64,000 nt of DNA from Oceanospirillaceae bacterium (GTDB lineage Bacteria; Pseudomonadota; Gammaproteobacteria; Pseudomonadales; Balneatricaceae), in assembly GCA_013373085.1 (NCBI GenBank), contig JABXIM010000036.1, forward strand, positions 1 to 64,000, given 5' to 3'. Of the stretch, positions 40,161 to 50,328 are shown piece after piece. The position numbers and the translations under genes were made by a program. Each line of letters starts with the position of its first letter. Position 1 is the stretch's first letter. The notes beneath the pieces were generated by a model. That model was not told the origin of the DNA. It ran no database searches and saw only the letters and a list, made by a program, of their open reading frames with translations.

Positions 40161-41561
40161 ATGATGTTCGACAATCATGCTCCAGCACAGCATCCGCGTG
40201 GCATCACCTTCTGGATTCAGTGGGTCGTCGCCATGACAATGGTCGCCGGCCTGCTGGGGCTGCTGACCTGGCTTAAAACCGGCACCTTCGAAACGCAGTA
40301 CCGGATACTGGCAGTCATCGCCATTCTCGGCTCGGTGCCTGCTTATACGGCCGTGAGGGTCTACGACAGCCGGCGCGAAGGCTCATTCAGCGGCCTGATG
40401 CGGCTTTTGGGGGGCTGGCTACTGCTGCTGTCGATGCTGTCGGTGGTGGCATTCCTGACCAAGACCAGCGATAACTACTCCCGCGAAGTGCTGTTGAAGT
40501 GGGCTATGCTGGGCTACCTGGTGCAGGCGGTAACCTTCCTGCCGATTCACGAGCTGTCCAGGGTCTACCACCAGCGTCTGCGCGAAAAGCGCAAAGCGGT
40601 CATTCTGGGTAACAATGCGCTGGCGCAGCAGCTGGCCGACGTGCTCGTCAACCAACGCTTCGAGCCGCTTGCCGGCCTGGTCACGCTCGAGCGCACAACA
40701 GGCGACGAAGCAGAAACGGAATCGTACCCGTTGCTCGGGAATGTCGAGCAGCTACGGCAGATCATCGCCGAACAGGGTATCCGCCGTCTGTATATCGCGC
40801 TGCCGTTCAGCGAAATGAAGCGCATCGAGCGCCTGTACATCGACCTGCTGGACGTCAGTGTCGATGTCGTCTGGATTCCGGACCTGGCGTCCCTGGTGAT
40901 GCTGAACCAGTCGGTTTCGTCCATCGGCGGCCTGCCGGCCATCCACCTGAACGAATGCCCCCTCAGTTCCCGGCCGCGCGGCGCCTTCGTCAAGGCGGCA
41001 CTGGACCGCAGTATCGCTCTGTTGGCAATAGTGCTGCTCAGCCCGCTGCTGATCGCCACCGCCTTCGCCGTCAAGCTCTCGTCACCGGGCCCGGTCCTGT
41101 TCAAGCAGCAGCGACACGGCTGGAACGGGGAGGTGATCAAGGTGTGGAAGTTCCGCTCGATGCGGGTTCACCAAGACGCCCAGGTAAAACAGGCGACACG
41201 GGAAGATCCTCGCATCACGGCAGTTGGCCGCTTTATCCGCCGCACCTCCATCGATGAGCTGCCGCAGCTGTTCAACGTACTTTTCGGCGACATGTCGTTG
41301 GTCGGCCCACGCCCCCACGCCCTGGCGCACAACGACTACTACGCCGACAAGATCACCGCCTACATGGCCCGCCACCGCATCAAACCCGGCATCACCGGCC
41401 TGGCCCAGATCAGCGGTGCTCGCGGCGAAACCGAAACCATCGACAAGATGGCCAAGCGCGTCGAATTCGACCTGCACTACATCAGCAACTGGTCGGTCTG
41501 GCTGGACATCAAGATCTTGCTGAAAACGCCGCTGTCGCTGGTATCCAAAGATATTTATTAA
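40161..41561 (+). CDS. Undecaprenyl-phosphate sugar phosphotransferase (initiating, WcaJ/WbaP type)
   Basis: About 466 residues. It has four to five N-terminal membrane segments, a Rossmann-like middle part (about 140-250; KAVILGNNALAQQLADVL), one more membrane segment and the C-terminal bacterial sugar transferase domain (about 275-466; FKQQRHGWNGEVIKVWKFRS, then RRTSIDELPQLFNVLFGDMS and VGPRPHA). It transfers a hexose-1-phosphate, usually glucose, to undecaprenyl phosphate. The start at 40161 follows GGGAGGG and gives the usual family length. First gene of the operon, just after the ops element. Confidence 0.92.
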   Translation: MMFDNHAPAQHPRGITFWIQWVVAMTMVAGLLGLLTWLKTGTFETQYRILAVIAILGSVPAYTAVRVYDSRREGSFSGLMRLLGGWLLLLSMLSVVAFLTKTSDNYSREVLLKWAMLGYLVQAVTFLPIHELSRVYHQRLREKRKAVILGNNALAQQLADVLVNQRFEPLAGLVTLERTTGDEAETESYPLLGNVEQLRQIIAEQGIRRLYIALPFSEMKRIERLYIDLLDVSVDVVWIPDLASLVMLNQSVSSIGGLPAIHLNECPLSSRPRGAFVKAALDRSIALLAIVLLSPLLIATAFAVKLSSPGPVLFKQQRHGWNGEVIKVWKFRSMRVHQDAQVKQATREDPRITAVGRFIRRTSIDELPQLFNVLFGDMSLVGPRPHALAHNDYYADKITAYMARHRIKPGITGLAQISGARGETETIDKMAKRVEFDLHYISNWSVWLDIKILLKTPLSLVSKDIY

Positions 41562-41632
41562 CGACTGAATACCGGGGACGCGCATCCGAGTCACAAGCCC
41601 GGTGCGCCCCCCGATGAGAAGGATCGCTGTCA

Positions 41633-42955
41633 ATGAGAGTAACCGTATTCGGAATTGGTTATGTCGGCCTGGTACAGGGCGCGGTACTGGCCGAGGTCGG
41701 TCATGACGTAGTCTGCGTCGACGTGGACCCGGGAAAGGTCGAGCGCCTGAAGCAGGGCCAGATACCGATCTATGAGCCGGGCCTGGAAAACCTGGTACGG
41801 GACAACCACGCCGCCGGGCGACTGAACTTCACCACGGACGCCGTTACGGGCGTACGACATGGCGAAGTGCAGTTCATCGCCGTTGGCACCCCGCCGGATG
41901 AGGACGGGTCTGCCGATCTCCAGTACGTACTTGCAGTGGCGGAGACCGTTGCCGAGCACATGGACAGCCACAAGACCATCGTGGACAAATCTACGGTACC
42001 TGTCGGTACCGCGGACAAGGTCAGCGCCCGTATTGCCGAGATCCTGGCCAACCGCGACCGAGACGACCTGGCGTTCGACGTGGTATCCAACCCTGAATTC
42101 CTCAAGGAAGGCTCCGCCGTAGCCGACTGCATGAAACCGGACCGGATCATCATCGGCACGACCAGCGCTCGTGCCGAGGAACTGATGCGGGAACTCTATG
42201 CACCGTTCAACCGCAACCATGAAAAAATCATCGTCATGGACGTGCGTAGCGCCGAACTGACCAAATATGCCGCCAACTGCATGCTGGCCACCAAGATCAG
42301 CTTCATGAATGAAATGGCGAGCCTTGCGGAGCAACTCGGCGCCGATATCGAGATGGTGCGCCAGGGTATCGGATCGGACCCCCGCATCGGCTACCACTTT
42401 ATCTACCCGGGCGCCGGCTATGGTGGCTCCTGCTTCCCGAAAGACGTACAGGCTCTGATACGGACCGCAGACCATATCGACTTCGACGCCAAGGTCCTGA
42501 AAGCCGTAGAAAGTCGTAACGATGAACAGAAAACGTCACTGTTCAAGAAAATTTACAAACACTTCAACGGCCAGCTCGCGGGCAAGACCATCGCCCTCTG
42601 GGGCCTCAGCTTCAAACCGAATACAGATGACATGCGCGAAGCACCGAGCCGCGTACTGATGGAAGCCTTGTGGCAGGCAGGCGCCTCGGTTCAGGCCTAT
42701 GACCCGGAGGCCATGGAGGAAGCACAGCGCATCTACGGCAGCCGGGATGATCTGGCCCTCTACGGCACCAAGGAGGCAGCGCTGCGCGGTGCCGACGCCC
42801 TGGTGATCGTGACCGAATGGCCGTCGTTCAAGGCACCGGATTTCGACGTTATCAAGGAGCAATTACAGCAACCCGTGATCTTTGATGGACGGAACCTGTT
42901 TGAGCCGAAGCGGTTGCGTCAAAAAGAAATCAAGTACTACTCGATTGGACGCTGA
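41633..42955 (+). CDS. ugd: UDP-glucose 6-dehydrogenase
   Basis: A 440-residue enzyme that oxidises UDP-glucose to UDP-glucuronate. NAD-binding motif [20 protein letters not shown] is at the N-terminus. The central part has [13 protein letters not shown] and the Lys/Asn helix [20 protein letters not shown]. The catalytic Cys267 sits in [15 protein letters not shown]-mannose dehydrogenase is the main alternative; sequence around the active site favours Ugd. It supplies glucuronate for the polymer. Confidence 0.92.
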   Translation: MRVTVFGIGYVGLVQGAVLAEVGHDVVCVDVDPGKVERLKQGQIPIYEPGLENLVRDNHAAGRLNFTTDAVTGVRHGEVQFIAVGTPPDEDGSADLQYVLAVAETVAEHMDSHKTIVDKSTVPVGTADKVSARIAEILANRDRDDLAFDVVSNPEFLKEGSAVADCMKPDRIIIGTTSARAEELMRELYAPFNRNHEKIIVMDVRSAELTKYAANCMLATKISFMNEMASLAEQLGADIEMVRQGIGSDPRIGYHFIYPGAGYGGSCFPKDVQALIRTADHIDFDAKVLKAVESRNDEQKTSLFKKIYKHFNGQLAGKTIALWGLSFKPNTDDMREAPSRVLMEALWQAGASVQAYDPEAMEEAQRIYGSRDDLALYGTKEAALRGADALVIVTEWPSFKAPDFDVIKEQLQQPVIFDGRNLFEPKRLRQKEIKYYSIGR

Positions 42956-43100
42956 GTACGCCGCGGCGACGCGGGTACATGCATGCACGGTTTAAAAAAA
43001 GAGTAATAGCGTGAAGGACAGGTCCCGCCGCCAGCTCCCAAGTAATTCCATTGTTACGGGCAGACCTGCTGGCCTGCCCCAGATCGACCAGGGTTACACG

Positions 43101-43991
43101 ATGCCAGACGTTTTTATTCTAGGTTTCACCAAATGCGCCACCACCAGCCTGTACGATCAGTTGTGCACGCACCCGGGCATCATCGCAAACCGGGTTAAGG
43201 AACCCCATTTTCACTTCGCCCAGCTACGGGGCACCGCCTTCAACGGCCCGGCGGACGACGACACGGTGGCGCAGATGTTCATCTCGAACCGCTGCGACTA
43301 TATAAAGCTCTACAATCGTGAGGATGGCATCACCATCGATGCCTCGGCCATGTCCATCGAGAACCTCGATATCGTTTCGATGATCCACGACGAGCATCCC
43401 GAGGCACGCTACATCCTGATGTTGCGCAACCCGCTCGACAGGGCCTTCTCCGCCTTCTCGCACATGGTCCGGGATGCCCGCGAGAGCAAGTCGTTCCGAC
43501 AGGCGCTGGAGGAGGAACTACAGGGGGAACGCGAGGGTCATTTGCCGATCTGGCGCTATCTCGACTCCAGCCGCTACGTCGAGCGTGTCCAGGGCGCACG
43601 CCGTCTGCTGGGTGACAGGCTGATGGTCATCCGTTACGACGACTATATCCAAAACAACGCAACGACGATGGATACTGTCGCACGCTTTATAGGCATCGAC
43701 CCGATCGAGTGGCAGCTGGAACACTCCAACAAATCGGGCAACCCGCGCTCAAAATCGTTACAGAAAGCGTTGATGCGCAAATCGATTGTCAAAAGCACGT
43801 TCGTTGCGCTTTTTCCGCGCTCCTTCGTCACGGCAGCCAAACGCTTCATCAGCGATCTGAACGTCGGCGAGAAATCACGCCTCTGCACCGATGACCGGGA
43901 CTTTTTCCACCACTGCATCCGGGACGAGCGGGTCAAGATCGACAGCAGTGCTCCCGATGCGCCCCTGCTTCAGGAGCTCTACTCGTCGTGA
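43101..43991 (+). CDS. PAPS-dependent sulfotransferase
   Basis: About 296 residues. The 5'-phosphosulfate-binding loop is FILGFTKCATTSLYDQL at the N-terminus, and the 3'-phosphate-binding region is ARYILMLRNPLDRAFSAFSH (about residue 95). Then RYDDYIQNN and a C-terminal segment follow. Enzymes of this group move sulfate from PAPS to a carbohydrate. The start is set at ATG 43101 because the family motif begins there; a GTG at 43011 would add 30 residues. It makes the polymer or a precursor sulfated. It overlaps the next gene by 4 bases. Confidence 0.85.
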   Translation: MPDVFILGFTKCATTSLYDQLCTHPGIIANRVKEPHFHFAQLRGTAFNGPADDDTVAQMFISNRCDYIKLYNREDGITIDASAMSIENLDIVSMIHDEHPEARYILMLRNPLDRAFSAFSHMVRDARESKSFRQALEEELQGEREGHLPIWRYLDSSRYVERVQGARRLLGDRLMVIRYDDYIQNNATTMDTVARFIGIDPIEWQLEHSNKSGNPRSKSLQKALMRKSIVKSTFVALFPRSFVTAAKRFISDLNVGEKSRLCTDDRDFFHHCIRDERVKIDSSAPDAPLLQELYSS

Positions 43992-45241
43992 AAGCGGCAA
44001 CCCCTCGTCTGAATCTTCCGGGATTGTTTTTTGTTCTCGTGGTGCTGGAAATACTGTTCGGTTTTCTCAAGAAGCTCGATTACAGTTTCTACCAGGTTTT
44101 CGACGCGCTCGAGAAGCTGATCCCGATAGGGGCCCTTGTGGTCAGCGCCATGCTGCTCAAGGGGCGCCTGAGCCGACCAATCGCACTATGCATCCTGTTC
44201 TACGGCCTCTACCTGATCTACGGGGTCTTGATTTCGTACCTGAACGGCAAGAGCAGCGGCGTTATTTTCTACCAGCTGTACCACGAGCTGAAGTTCATCG
44301 CCATCATCCTGGCATTCAGCTTGCTGCAATGCCGCGAAAGCTGGAGCCACAGGAGCGTCACAGTCTGCAAATGGGTGCTGCTGCTGTCGCTGCCGCTGAT
44401 CGCGTTCCAACTGCTGGCGTCGGGAGCCTACGACAGCCTGTTTTCCAATGGCGGTCATTTCGAGAAAGGGTACGTCGGCGACATGCAGCTGCCACGATCG
44501 GTAGGCGTATTCTGGCATCCTTCCCAACTGGCGATCTTTGCCCTGCTGGCAGTGGTATTGCTGGCTTCGGATAACAACCGCAGCATACGCATGCGGCCGC
44601 TATACCTCTTGTTGTTCGGCCTATGCGCACTGTTGACCATCCAGCGCCTGGAGCTACTTCTGCTACTGTGCTGCTGCTATGCGATCTTCCTGATGCGAGA
44701 CCGCCACAAGCTCTACCTCAGCGCCCGTTTTGGCCACCTGATCGCTGCGATCGGGCTGCTCTTCTGCGTATCGGCCATCGTAAAACCGGACATCTACGCC
44801 GGTGTCGTGGAGAGTTTCCCGTCGCCACGGGCCTGGCTATTTCACCAGTCGATCCTAACACTGCTGGACTCGTCCTACTGGGGAGCGGGCTGGGGCACTA
44901 TTGGCAGCCATGCCGCGGCTGACATGACGAACGTCTACAGCATCAATGATCTCAGCTCGCTATGGTGGGTTGAACGGCGCCTGTATCTCTACGATACCTA
45001 CTGGCCACACGTCATCGGCGAAACCGGGCTGCCCGGGCTCTGCTTCCTGGTCCTGTCCATCGCCTGCCTGTGCCGCCAGTACGTCAGCTTCAATGCGCGG
45101 CTCATATTCTTCGTGCTGTTTCTTACCAGCCTGCTGTCATCCAACCTGCAGTCGATCTTCTACCTGATGCTGTTCGGCTGGTTCATCATGGTGACGGAAA
45201 ACAGCACGCGGCACAGCCCAGGACAAAGCTATGCCCACTAG
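43988..45241 (+). CDS. Polysaccharide polymerase-like membrane protein (Wzy candidate)
   Basis: A 417-residue protein with about 11 membrane segments and a large periplasmic loop between the later ones (about residues 285-345), the plan of Wzy O-antigen/exopolysaccharide polymerases. Sequence is too divergent for a family name by eye. It overlaps the sulfotransferase start-stop by 4 bases and the following lyase-fold gene by 11, so it is firmly in the operon. It would join repeat units in the periplasm. Confidence 0.75.
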   Translation: MKAATPRLNLPGLFFVLVVLEILFGFLKKLDYSFYQVFDALEKLIPIGALVVSAMLLKGRLSRPIALCILFYGLYLIYGVLISYLNGKSSGVIFYQLYHELKFIAIILAFSLLQCRESWSHRSVTVCKWVLLLSLPLIAFQLLASGAYDSLFSNGGHFEKGYVGDMQLPRSVGVFWHPSQLAIFALLAVVLLASDNNRSIRMRPLYLLLFGLCALLTIQRLELLLLLCCCYAIFLMRDRHKLYLSARFGHLIAAIGLLFCVSAIVKPDIYAGVVESFPSPRAWLFHQSILTLLDSSYWGAGWGTIGSHAAADMTNVYSINDLSSLWWVERRLYLYDTYWPHVIGETGLPGLCFLVLSIACLCRQYVSFNARLIFFVLFLTSLLSSNLQSIFYLMLFGWFIMVTENSTRHSPGQSYAH

Positions 45242-45947
45242 ATTTGGTCTTATAGCAGCGCTATTTCACATGCTGTTTTTCTGCAGTCAGGAGGTCGCGG
45301 CGGCGACTAAGAATATTTTAACCGAGGACTTCGAAAGCTCTCCGGGCCCGGGGATCCGCTCCCTGTGCGGCGGATGCCAGCATAACGGTCGCGCCACGCT
45401 CAGCCAGGACCAGGCAAGCAGCGGACACCAGTCGCTGAAGATTGTTTACGCGCTTAACCGGACCGAGATTTCGACCGTTCGCCTGCCCACGGACAAGGAT
45501 CTGCACATCGGCTGGTCGCTCTATATCCCGCGCGAATTCGACCTGCAACGCAGCGGTACCGTCGCCCAACTGATCGGCTGGCAGCAGCCCTGTTTCGGCG
45601 GTGGCAACTACCATGTTCGGCTGGAAAATGGCTCCTGGGGATTCAATATTCGCAATATTGGACACGTCGACCAGGATCGGGTTCTGGATAAAGACGTACA
45701 GCCTGGCGGCTGGACCCACTTCACCATCAGCGCACGTATTTCCCGCCGCAGCGATGGCTACCTCAACCTGCGGATCAGTGACACCACCGGCAGTCGCAGC
45801 TACCGGCTTCTGTCCGATACCAAAACCTTTATCGACTGTCCGCTCGGACCCTATTTCAAGGCCGGGCTCTACGGCGACTTCGCACCGGGCAGCTACCTCT
45901 ATTTGGACGATTTGAAGGTAACAGTTAAAGATGAAAACAACACATAA
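45231..45947 (+). CDS. Secreted polysaccharide-lyase-fold protein (heparin lyase I-like)
   Basis: 238 residues with a signal peptide (cleavage near VAAA, residue ~24). The rest is a jelly-roll domain: ILTEDFESSPG at the start, HIGWSLYIPREFDLQR in the middle, and YFKAGLYGDFAPGSYLYLDDLKV at the end. This pattern is seen in heparin lyase I and related polysaccharide lyases. It overlaps the polymerase-like gene, and GT4 begins inside its 3' end. Lyases inside exopolysaccharide operons trim or release the polymer; uronate-containing polymers suit lyase action. Catalytic residues were not verified. Confidence 0.75.
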   Translation: MPTRFGLIAALFHMLFFCSQEVAAATKNILTEDFESSPGPGIRSLCGGCQHNGRATLSQDQASSGHQSLKIVYALNRTEISTVRLPTDKDLHIGWSLYIPREFDLQRSGTVAQLIGWQQPCFGGGNYHVRLENGSWGFNIRNIGHVDQDRVLDKDVQPGGWTHFTISARISRRSDGYLNLRISDTTGSRSYRLLSDTKTFIDCPLGPYFKAGLYGDFAPGSYLYLDDLKVTVKDENNT

Positions 45948-47019
45948 CGCCAGGGTTGCGATACTGGGAACCCGTGCCCGGGGGGGAATCAGGGCGGTAA
46001 TAGAAAACCATATCGAATCGGGTGTATACGACGGCGCCACCTACTATGAACTCTATACCCATGAAGAGGGCTCGGTGATCCAGCGGGTCAGCCTTGCTGC
46101 TCGCACGCTGCTGCGCTTCCTGTCCCTGTTGTTGCGCCGGCAGCTGGATATCTGCCATATCCATGGGTCTATGAAAGGCAGCATTTATCGCAAGAGCGTT
46201 TTTGTCTTCCTGTGCCGCCTGTTCAGGGTCCAGGTGATCTTTCACCTGCATGGATCCGAATTCGAGGACTATTACAACCGTGCGGGAACTGTCTATCGCG
46301 CGGTAGTGCGCTATGTCCTAGACAGCTCCGACTACATCTTCGTGCTGTCGCGCTACTGGCAGGACTTTCTGCGCACCATATGCACCAATCACAACATTCT
46401 TATCGTAAACAATTTCCCATCTACCCGGTTCGAGTGCCTGCTCTCGGGCAGGTCTTACGAAGGACAGCAGAACCTGAACTTCCTGTTCCTCGGCTACCTG
46501 GGGCAACGCAAAGGGATTTACGACTTGGTCGACGCCGTCGCTTCGGTGCGCGATCAGTTACCGGCCGGTTTCTGCATTCATGTCGGCGGCAACGGCGAGC
46601 AAGAGAAGGTCGAGCGATACATAGCGGAGCGCGGAGTCGGTCAGCATTTCGATATTCACGGCTGGGTCAGTGGTGAACAGAAAGACCATCTGCTTCGACA
46701 ATGTAACGTGCTGTTGCTGCCCTCCCACAACGAGGGCATGCCAATCGCAATTCTCGAGGCATTCGCGGCTGGCCTCACCGTCGTCAGCACCCGTGTTGGC
46801 GGCATTCCCGACCTGATAACCGATGACTCGGTCGGTCTTCTGATTGATGCCGGTGACGTCGACGGGCTGGCCAAGCGGATTCGTCAGCTTTTGTCGGCCC
46901 AGGACCTGATCGAAAGTACCGCGGCAAATGCCAACCGGGTATACAGCGAACACTTCTCGGCGACCGCCAATGTCGCCCGCATCCGCACAATCTACAGCGA
47001 ACTACTGGCCATCGCATGA
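45931..47019 (+). CDS. GT4-family glycosyltransferase
   Basis: A 362-residue GT-B retaining glycosyltransferase. The C-terminal donor domain shows NFLFLGYLGQRKGIYDLVDA, then LLLPSHNEGMPIAILEAFAA and STRVGGIPDLI, the E-x7-E nucleotide-sugar motif. The N-terminal acceptor domain has the DICHIHGS and VIFHLHGSEF strands. It adds one sugar to the lipid-linked repeat. It overlaps both neighbours by a few bases, so the operon is tightly coupled. Confidence 0.92.
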   Translation: MKTTHNARVAILGTRARGGIRAVIENHIESGVYDGATYYELYTHEEGSVIQRVSLAARTLLRFLSLLLRRQLDICHIHGSMKGSIYRKSVFVFLCRLFRVQVIFHLHGSEFEDYYNRAGTVYRAVVRYVLDSSDYIFVLSRYWQDFLRTICTNHNILIVNNFPSTRFECLLSGRSYEGQQNLNFLFLGYLGQRKGIYDLVDAVASVRDQLPAGFCIHVGGNGEQEKVERYIAERGVGQHFDIHGWVSGEQKDHLLRQCNVLLLPSHNEGMPIAILEAFAAGLTVVSTRVGGIPDLITDDSVGLLIDAGDVDGLAKRIRQLLSAQDLIESTAANANRVYSEHFSATANVARIRTIYSELLAIA

Positions 47020-47456
47020 AAACCAAGAAAGTCCTCGCCGTCGCCTCTAAAGGCGGACACCTAATCCAGCTGATGCGGCTGAAGCCCGTTCTGGACCGTT
47101 ACGATACCACCTATGTTTCCAATCAGAAGCTGAGTGCCGTGCCGGCATTCGTTAAGGTTACGGACGCCAACCTGGACTCCAAGCCCCGGCTGCTGCTGCT
47201 GTTCCTGCAGTTACTGATGCTGCACCTGCGCGTACGTCCCGATGTCGTCATCTCGACGGGAGCCGCACCAGGGTTCTTTGCGCTCGTAATTGGCAAGTGC
47301 CTTGGTAGCCGAACGATCTGGCTCGATAGCATTGCCAATGCGGAAGAGCTTTCGCTGTCGGGACGCAAGGTAAGGCGTTATGCCGACCTCTGGCTGACCC
47401 AGTGGCAGGACCTGGTGACCGAGGACGGTCCCGAGTTCAAGGGGAGAGTACTATGA
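47016..47456 (+). CDS. Alg14/PssD-like glycosyltransferase subunit
   Basis: A 146-residue membrane-associated subunit of the Alg14/PssD/EpsE family: N-terminal VLAVASKGGHLIQLMRLKPV, a membrane segment (about 62-75), DVVISTGAAPGFFALVIGKC and DSIANAEELSLSGR. It works as a dimer with the next gene (Alg13-like), in which the catalytic part lies. In rhizobia this pair transfers glucuronate, which would fit ugd. Start and stop overlap both neighbours by 4 bases. Confidence 0.88.
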   Translation: MKTKKVLAVASKGGHLIQLMRLKPVLDRYDTTYVSNQKLSAVPAFVKVTDANLDSKPRLLLLFLQLLMLHLRVRPDVVISTGAAPGFFALVIGKCLGSRTIWLDSIANAEELSLSGRKVRRYADLWLTQWQDLVTEDGPEFKGRVL

Positions 47457-47929
47457 TTTTCCTCACCGTCGGCACTCAATTGCCGTTCGACCGACTCGTC
47501 CGCCTGATAGACCGCTGGGCCGAACGCAACCCACAGGTAAAAGTGTTTGCCCAGATCGGCGACACAGATTACCAGCCCAGACATTTCGAAAGCTGCACAT
47601 TTCTCGACGGCGAAGCTTACGCCAGCGCATTCAAAAAAGCTGAGTTCATCATTGCCCACGCGGGAATGGGGACGATTCTCAGCGCGCTGATGGCAGCCAA
47701 GCCGGTCGTCGTCTTTCCCCGGGTCGCGGCGCTCGGCGAGCACCGCAACGAGCACCAGCTTGCGACCTGCCGCAAGCTGGAGGGACTAAAGGGCTGTTAC
47801 ATCGCCTATGAAGACGAGCAACTGCTGACGCTACTGGACAACCTGCAGGGACTGGAAGGTGAGCAGATCTCGCCTTATGCATCCGATCAGTTGATCGATG
47901 CCATCGACAACTTTATCCGTCAGCCATGA
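47453..47929 (+). CDS. Alg13/PssE-like glycosyltransferase catalytic subunit
   Basis: About 158 residues of a GT28 C-terminal-type domain: MIFLTVGTQLPFDRLVRLID, then FIIAHAGMGTILSALMAAKPVV (donor-binding loop) and ALGEHRNEHQLATC. It is the partner of the preceding subunit. The ATG at 47453 overlaps the previous stop (ATGA) and has GGGGAGAG upstream. The predicted sugar is glucuronate or glucose, by analogy to PssDE. Confidence 0.9.
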   Translation: MIFLTVGTQLPFDRLVRLIDRWAERNPQVKVFAQIGDTDYQPRHFESCTFLDGEAYASAFKKAEFIIAHAGMGTILSALMAAKPVVVFPRVAALGEHRNEHQLATCRKLEGLKGCYIAYEDEQLLTLLDNLQGLEGEQISPYASDQLIDAIDNFIRQP

Positions 47930-49230
47930 TCTCGGCCGCACTGAAAGGGCACGGCGAGAGCCGCGCACTGGCATGGGATACCTTGATCGCGCTGGTCGTC
48001 AGGCTTGTCGGCGCCGGTTCCAGCTTCTTTATGAGCCTGGTGATAGCCCGTGCGCTGGGGGCCCAGGAAGCAGGGTATTTCCTGCTGGCCTTCTCGATCA
48101 TCACATTCCTGGCAGCTCTGAGTCGCGCCGGCCTGGACAACGTCGTACTGCGCCATACCGGAGCGGCAGCACCCGATGGCGACATGCTGCGGGTACGCCT
48201 GCTGATGAGGCGGTCCCTGTTGCTCGCCGGTGGCTTGTCCCTGCTCATTGCCGGACTGCTGATACTGCTGGCAGAGCCTGTAGCGCTGTACGTCTTCAAC
48301 AAGCCGGAACTGGGCCCCGTACTGAGGCTGATGGCACCGGGTCTGGTAGGCTTGGCGCTTTTCACCCTGGTGGCAATGAGTCTGCAAGGTCTACGCCGCG
48401 TGATCGCATCGGTCTCGACGGTTAACATCCTGGCAAATCTGCTTCTGATCACTGCGCTGCTGTCGCTGCCGCTGGGATCCGCAGCCAGCGCCTCCGCGAC
48501 GTACAGCACGGCGGCAATACTGACGCTGTTAGTCGGCCTCGGCCTCTGGTGGCGGGCGACGAGCGTGAAGACCGACACGGCGCACGAGCCCCTGGTGTGG
48601 CGGGACATACTGTCGCCGGCGCTGCCGCTGTGGATCGTTCTGATCATGACGCAGCTTATTCAGTGGTCCGCCCAATTCATCGCTGGTGCCCAGGTCGCGC
48701 CGGAACAGCTGGCGCAGCTGGCTGTTGCACAGCGTACCGCCATGTTGACCAGCTTCGTACTGATGGCCGTCAATCTGGTGGTTGCTCCAAGGTTCGCTGC
48801 GATGCATGGGAAGGGGGACCTGGACGGAATGCGCCGGGTTGCACTGACGTCAGTGCGCCTGATGCTTTTGGCGGCGACGCCGGTACTAGCGGTTATGGTA
48901 TTCTTGCCGGACTGGCTGATGCGACTATTCGGAGAAGAGTTCGCAGCGGGCGCGTCGTTACTGAGAATCCTGGCGATCGGCCAGTTCGTCAACGTCGCGA
49001 CAGGGTCGGTTGGATACCTGTTGTCCATGACCGGTCATGAGAAAGACCTGCGCAACAGCCTGCTGATAGCCGCGCCACTGAGTATAGTGCTGAGTCTCTG
49101 GCTCATCCCGACATATGGCGCCATAGGCGCTGCTGTCGCCACAGCGATGGCGATTGCCAGCCAAAACCTGTTGGCCGTGTTCTGGGTACGACGTCGACTG
49201 GGCTTCAATACGCTTGCCATTTGGCGTTGA
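47926..49230 (+). CDS. Polysaccharide flippase (Wzx-type)
   Basis: A 434-residue polytopic protein with about 12-14 membrane segments in the MVF/Wzx fold: FFMSLVIARALGAQEAGYFL near the N-terminus, GARSRAGLDNV-like loop, and WSAQFIAGAQVAPEQLAQL in the middle. It moves the lipid-linked repeat across the inner membrane. It overlaps the previous stop by 4 bases. Wzx and Wzy-like genes together define a Wzy-dependent pathway. Confidence 0.9.
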   Translation: MISAALKGHGESRALAWDTLIALVVRLVGAGSSFFMSLVIARALGAQEAGYFLLAFSIITFLAALSRAGLDNVVLRHTGAAAPDGDMLRVRLLMRRSLLLAGGLSLLIAGLLILLAEPVALYVFNKPELGPVLRLMAPGLVGLALFTLVAMSLQGLRRVIASVSTVNILANLLLITALLSLPLGSAASASATYSTAAILTLLVGLGLWWRATSVKTDTAHEPLVWRDILSPALPLWIVLIMTQLIQWSAQFIAGAQVAPEQLAQLAVAQRTAMLTSFVLMAVNLVVAPRFAAMHGKGDLDGMRRVALTSVRLMLLAATPVLAVMVFLPDWLMRLFGEEFAAGASLLRILAIGQFVNVATGSVGYLLSMTGHEKDLRNSLLIAAPLSIVLSLWLIPTYGAIGAAVATAMAIASQNLLAVFWVRRRLGFNTLAIWR

Positions 49231-49296
49231 ACACCTACCAACGAGGCTACTGGAAAGGTCTGCCCGACCACGAAAAACCTACATGGATAACGTTTG

Positions 49297-50328
49297 ATGA
49301 GAATACTGGTTACCGGCGGAGCTGGATATATCGGCTCCCATACCGTCGTTGAATTGCTCGTTGCGGGTCATAACGTCGTGGTTCTGGACAATTACTGCAA
49401 CAGCGCTCCCGTCGCACTGCAGCGTGTCTCAGATATCGTCGAGCAAGCCACAGGGGCACAGGCCAGCCTGACCACGATAGAGGGCGATATCCGTGATCGC
49501 GCCTTGCTGGATCAGCTGTTTGAAGAACATGCGATCGACGCGGTGATTCATTTCGCCGGATTGAAAGCGGTCGGCGAGAGCGTGGATAAACCGCTGGAAT
49601 ATTACGAAAACAACGTCGGTGGCACCGTCACGCTGTGCCAGGCGATGGATGCGGCCGGCGTCACCCGACTGGTATTCAGCTCTTCTGCCACCGTCTATGG
49701 CGAAGACGCCCCAGTGCCCTACGTCGAAACACTGCCGCGTGGTCGGACATCGAACCCCTACGGCACCAGCAAGGCGATGGTCGAACAGGTGCTGACAGAC
49801 CTGTGCCGGGCCAACTCCCGCTGGTCCGTTGCACTGTTACGCTATTTCAATCCGATTGGCGCCCACCCGTCAGGCTTGATCGGCGAGGACCCCCAGGGCA
49901 TTCCGAACAACCTGATGCCTTACATAGCCCAGGTCGCTATCGGGCGGCGTTCAGAGCTTTCGATCTTCGGTGACGACTACGATACACCTGACGGTACCTG
50001 CCAACGCGATTACCTGCACGTCGTCGACCTGGCTATCGGACACCTGAAAGCTCTCAGAGCTCTGAACGAGCCTAGCGTAAAAGCTTACAACCTGGGCACG
50101 GGGCGTGCCTGCTCGGTCATGGAGATGGTTCAGGCTTTCGAAAAGGCAAGTGGCCGCAAGATCGCCTACCGAATCGCGCCGCGACGTGCTGGCGACTTGC
50201 CGGCATTCTGGGCAAACCCGTCAAAAGCTGCGCAGGAGCTGAACTGGCAAGCCAAACGCAGCCTGGAGGAAATGATGGCCGACACCTGGCGTTGGCAGTC
50301 GACAAACCCCAACGGTTACCACGGTTGA
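49297..50328 (+). CDS. galE: UDP-glucose 4-epimerase
   Basis: A 343-residue short-chain dehydrogenase that interconverts UDP-glucose and UDP-galactose. NAD motif GGAGYIG at residues 7-13, the Ser in FSSSATVYG, and the catalytic pair Y155-K159 in SNPYGTSKAMVE. C-terminal NLGTGRACSVMEMVQAFEKA is typical. ATG 49297 is preferred to the TTG three bases earlier. Supplies galactose-type precursor for the polymer. Confidence 0.95.
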   Translation: MRILVTGGAGYIGSHTVVELLVAGHNVVVLDNYCNSAPVALQRVSDIVEQATGAQASLTTIEGDIRDRALLDQLFEEHAIDAVIHFAGLKAVGESVDKPLEYYENNVGGTVTLCQAMDAAGVTRLVFSSSATVYGEDAPVPYVETLPRGRTSNPYGTSKAMVEQVLTDLCRANSRWSVALLRYFNPIGAHPSGLIGEDPQGIPNNLMPYIAQVAIGRRSELSIFGDDYDTPDGTCQRDYLHVVDLAIGHLKALRALNEPSVKAYNLGTGRACSVMEMVQAFEKASGRKIAYRIAPRRAGDLPAFWANPSKAAQELNWQAKRSLEEMMADTWRWQSTNPNGYHG

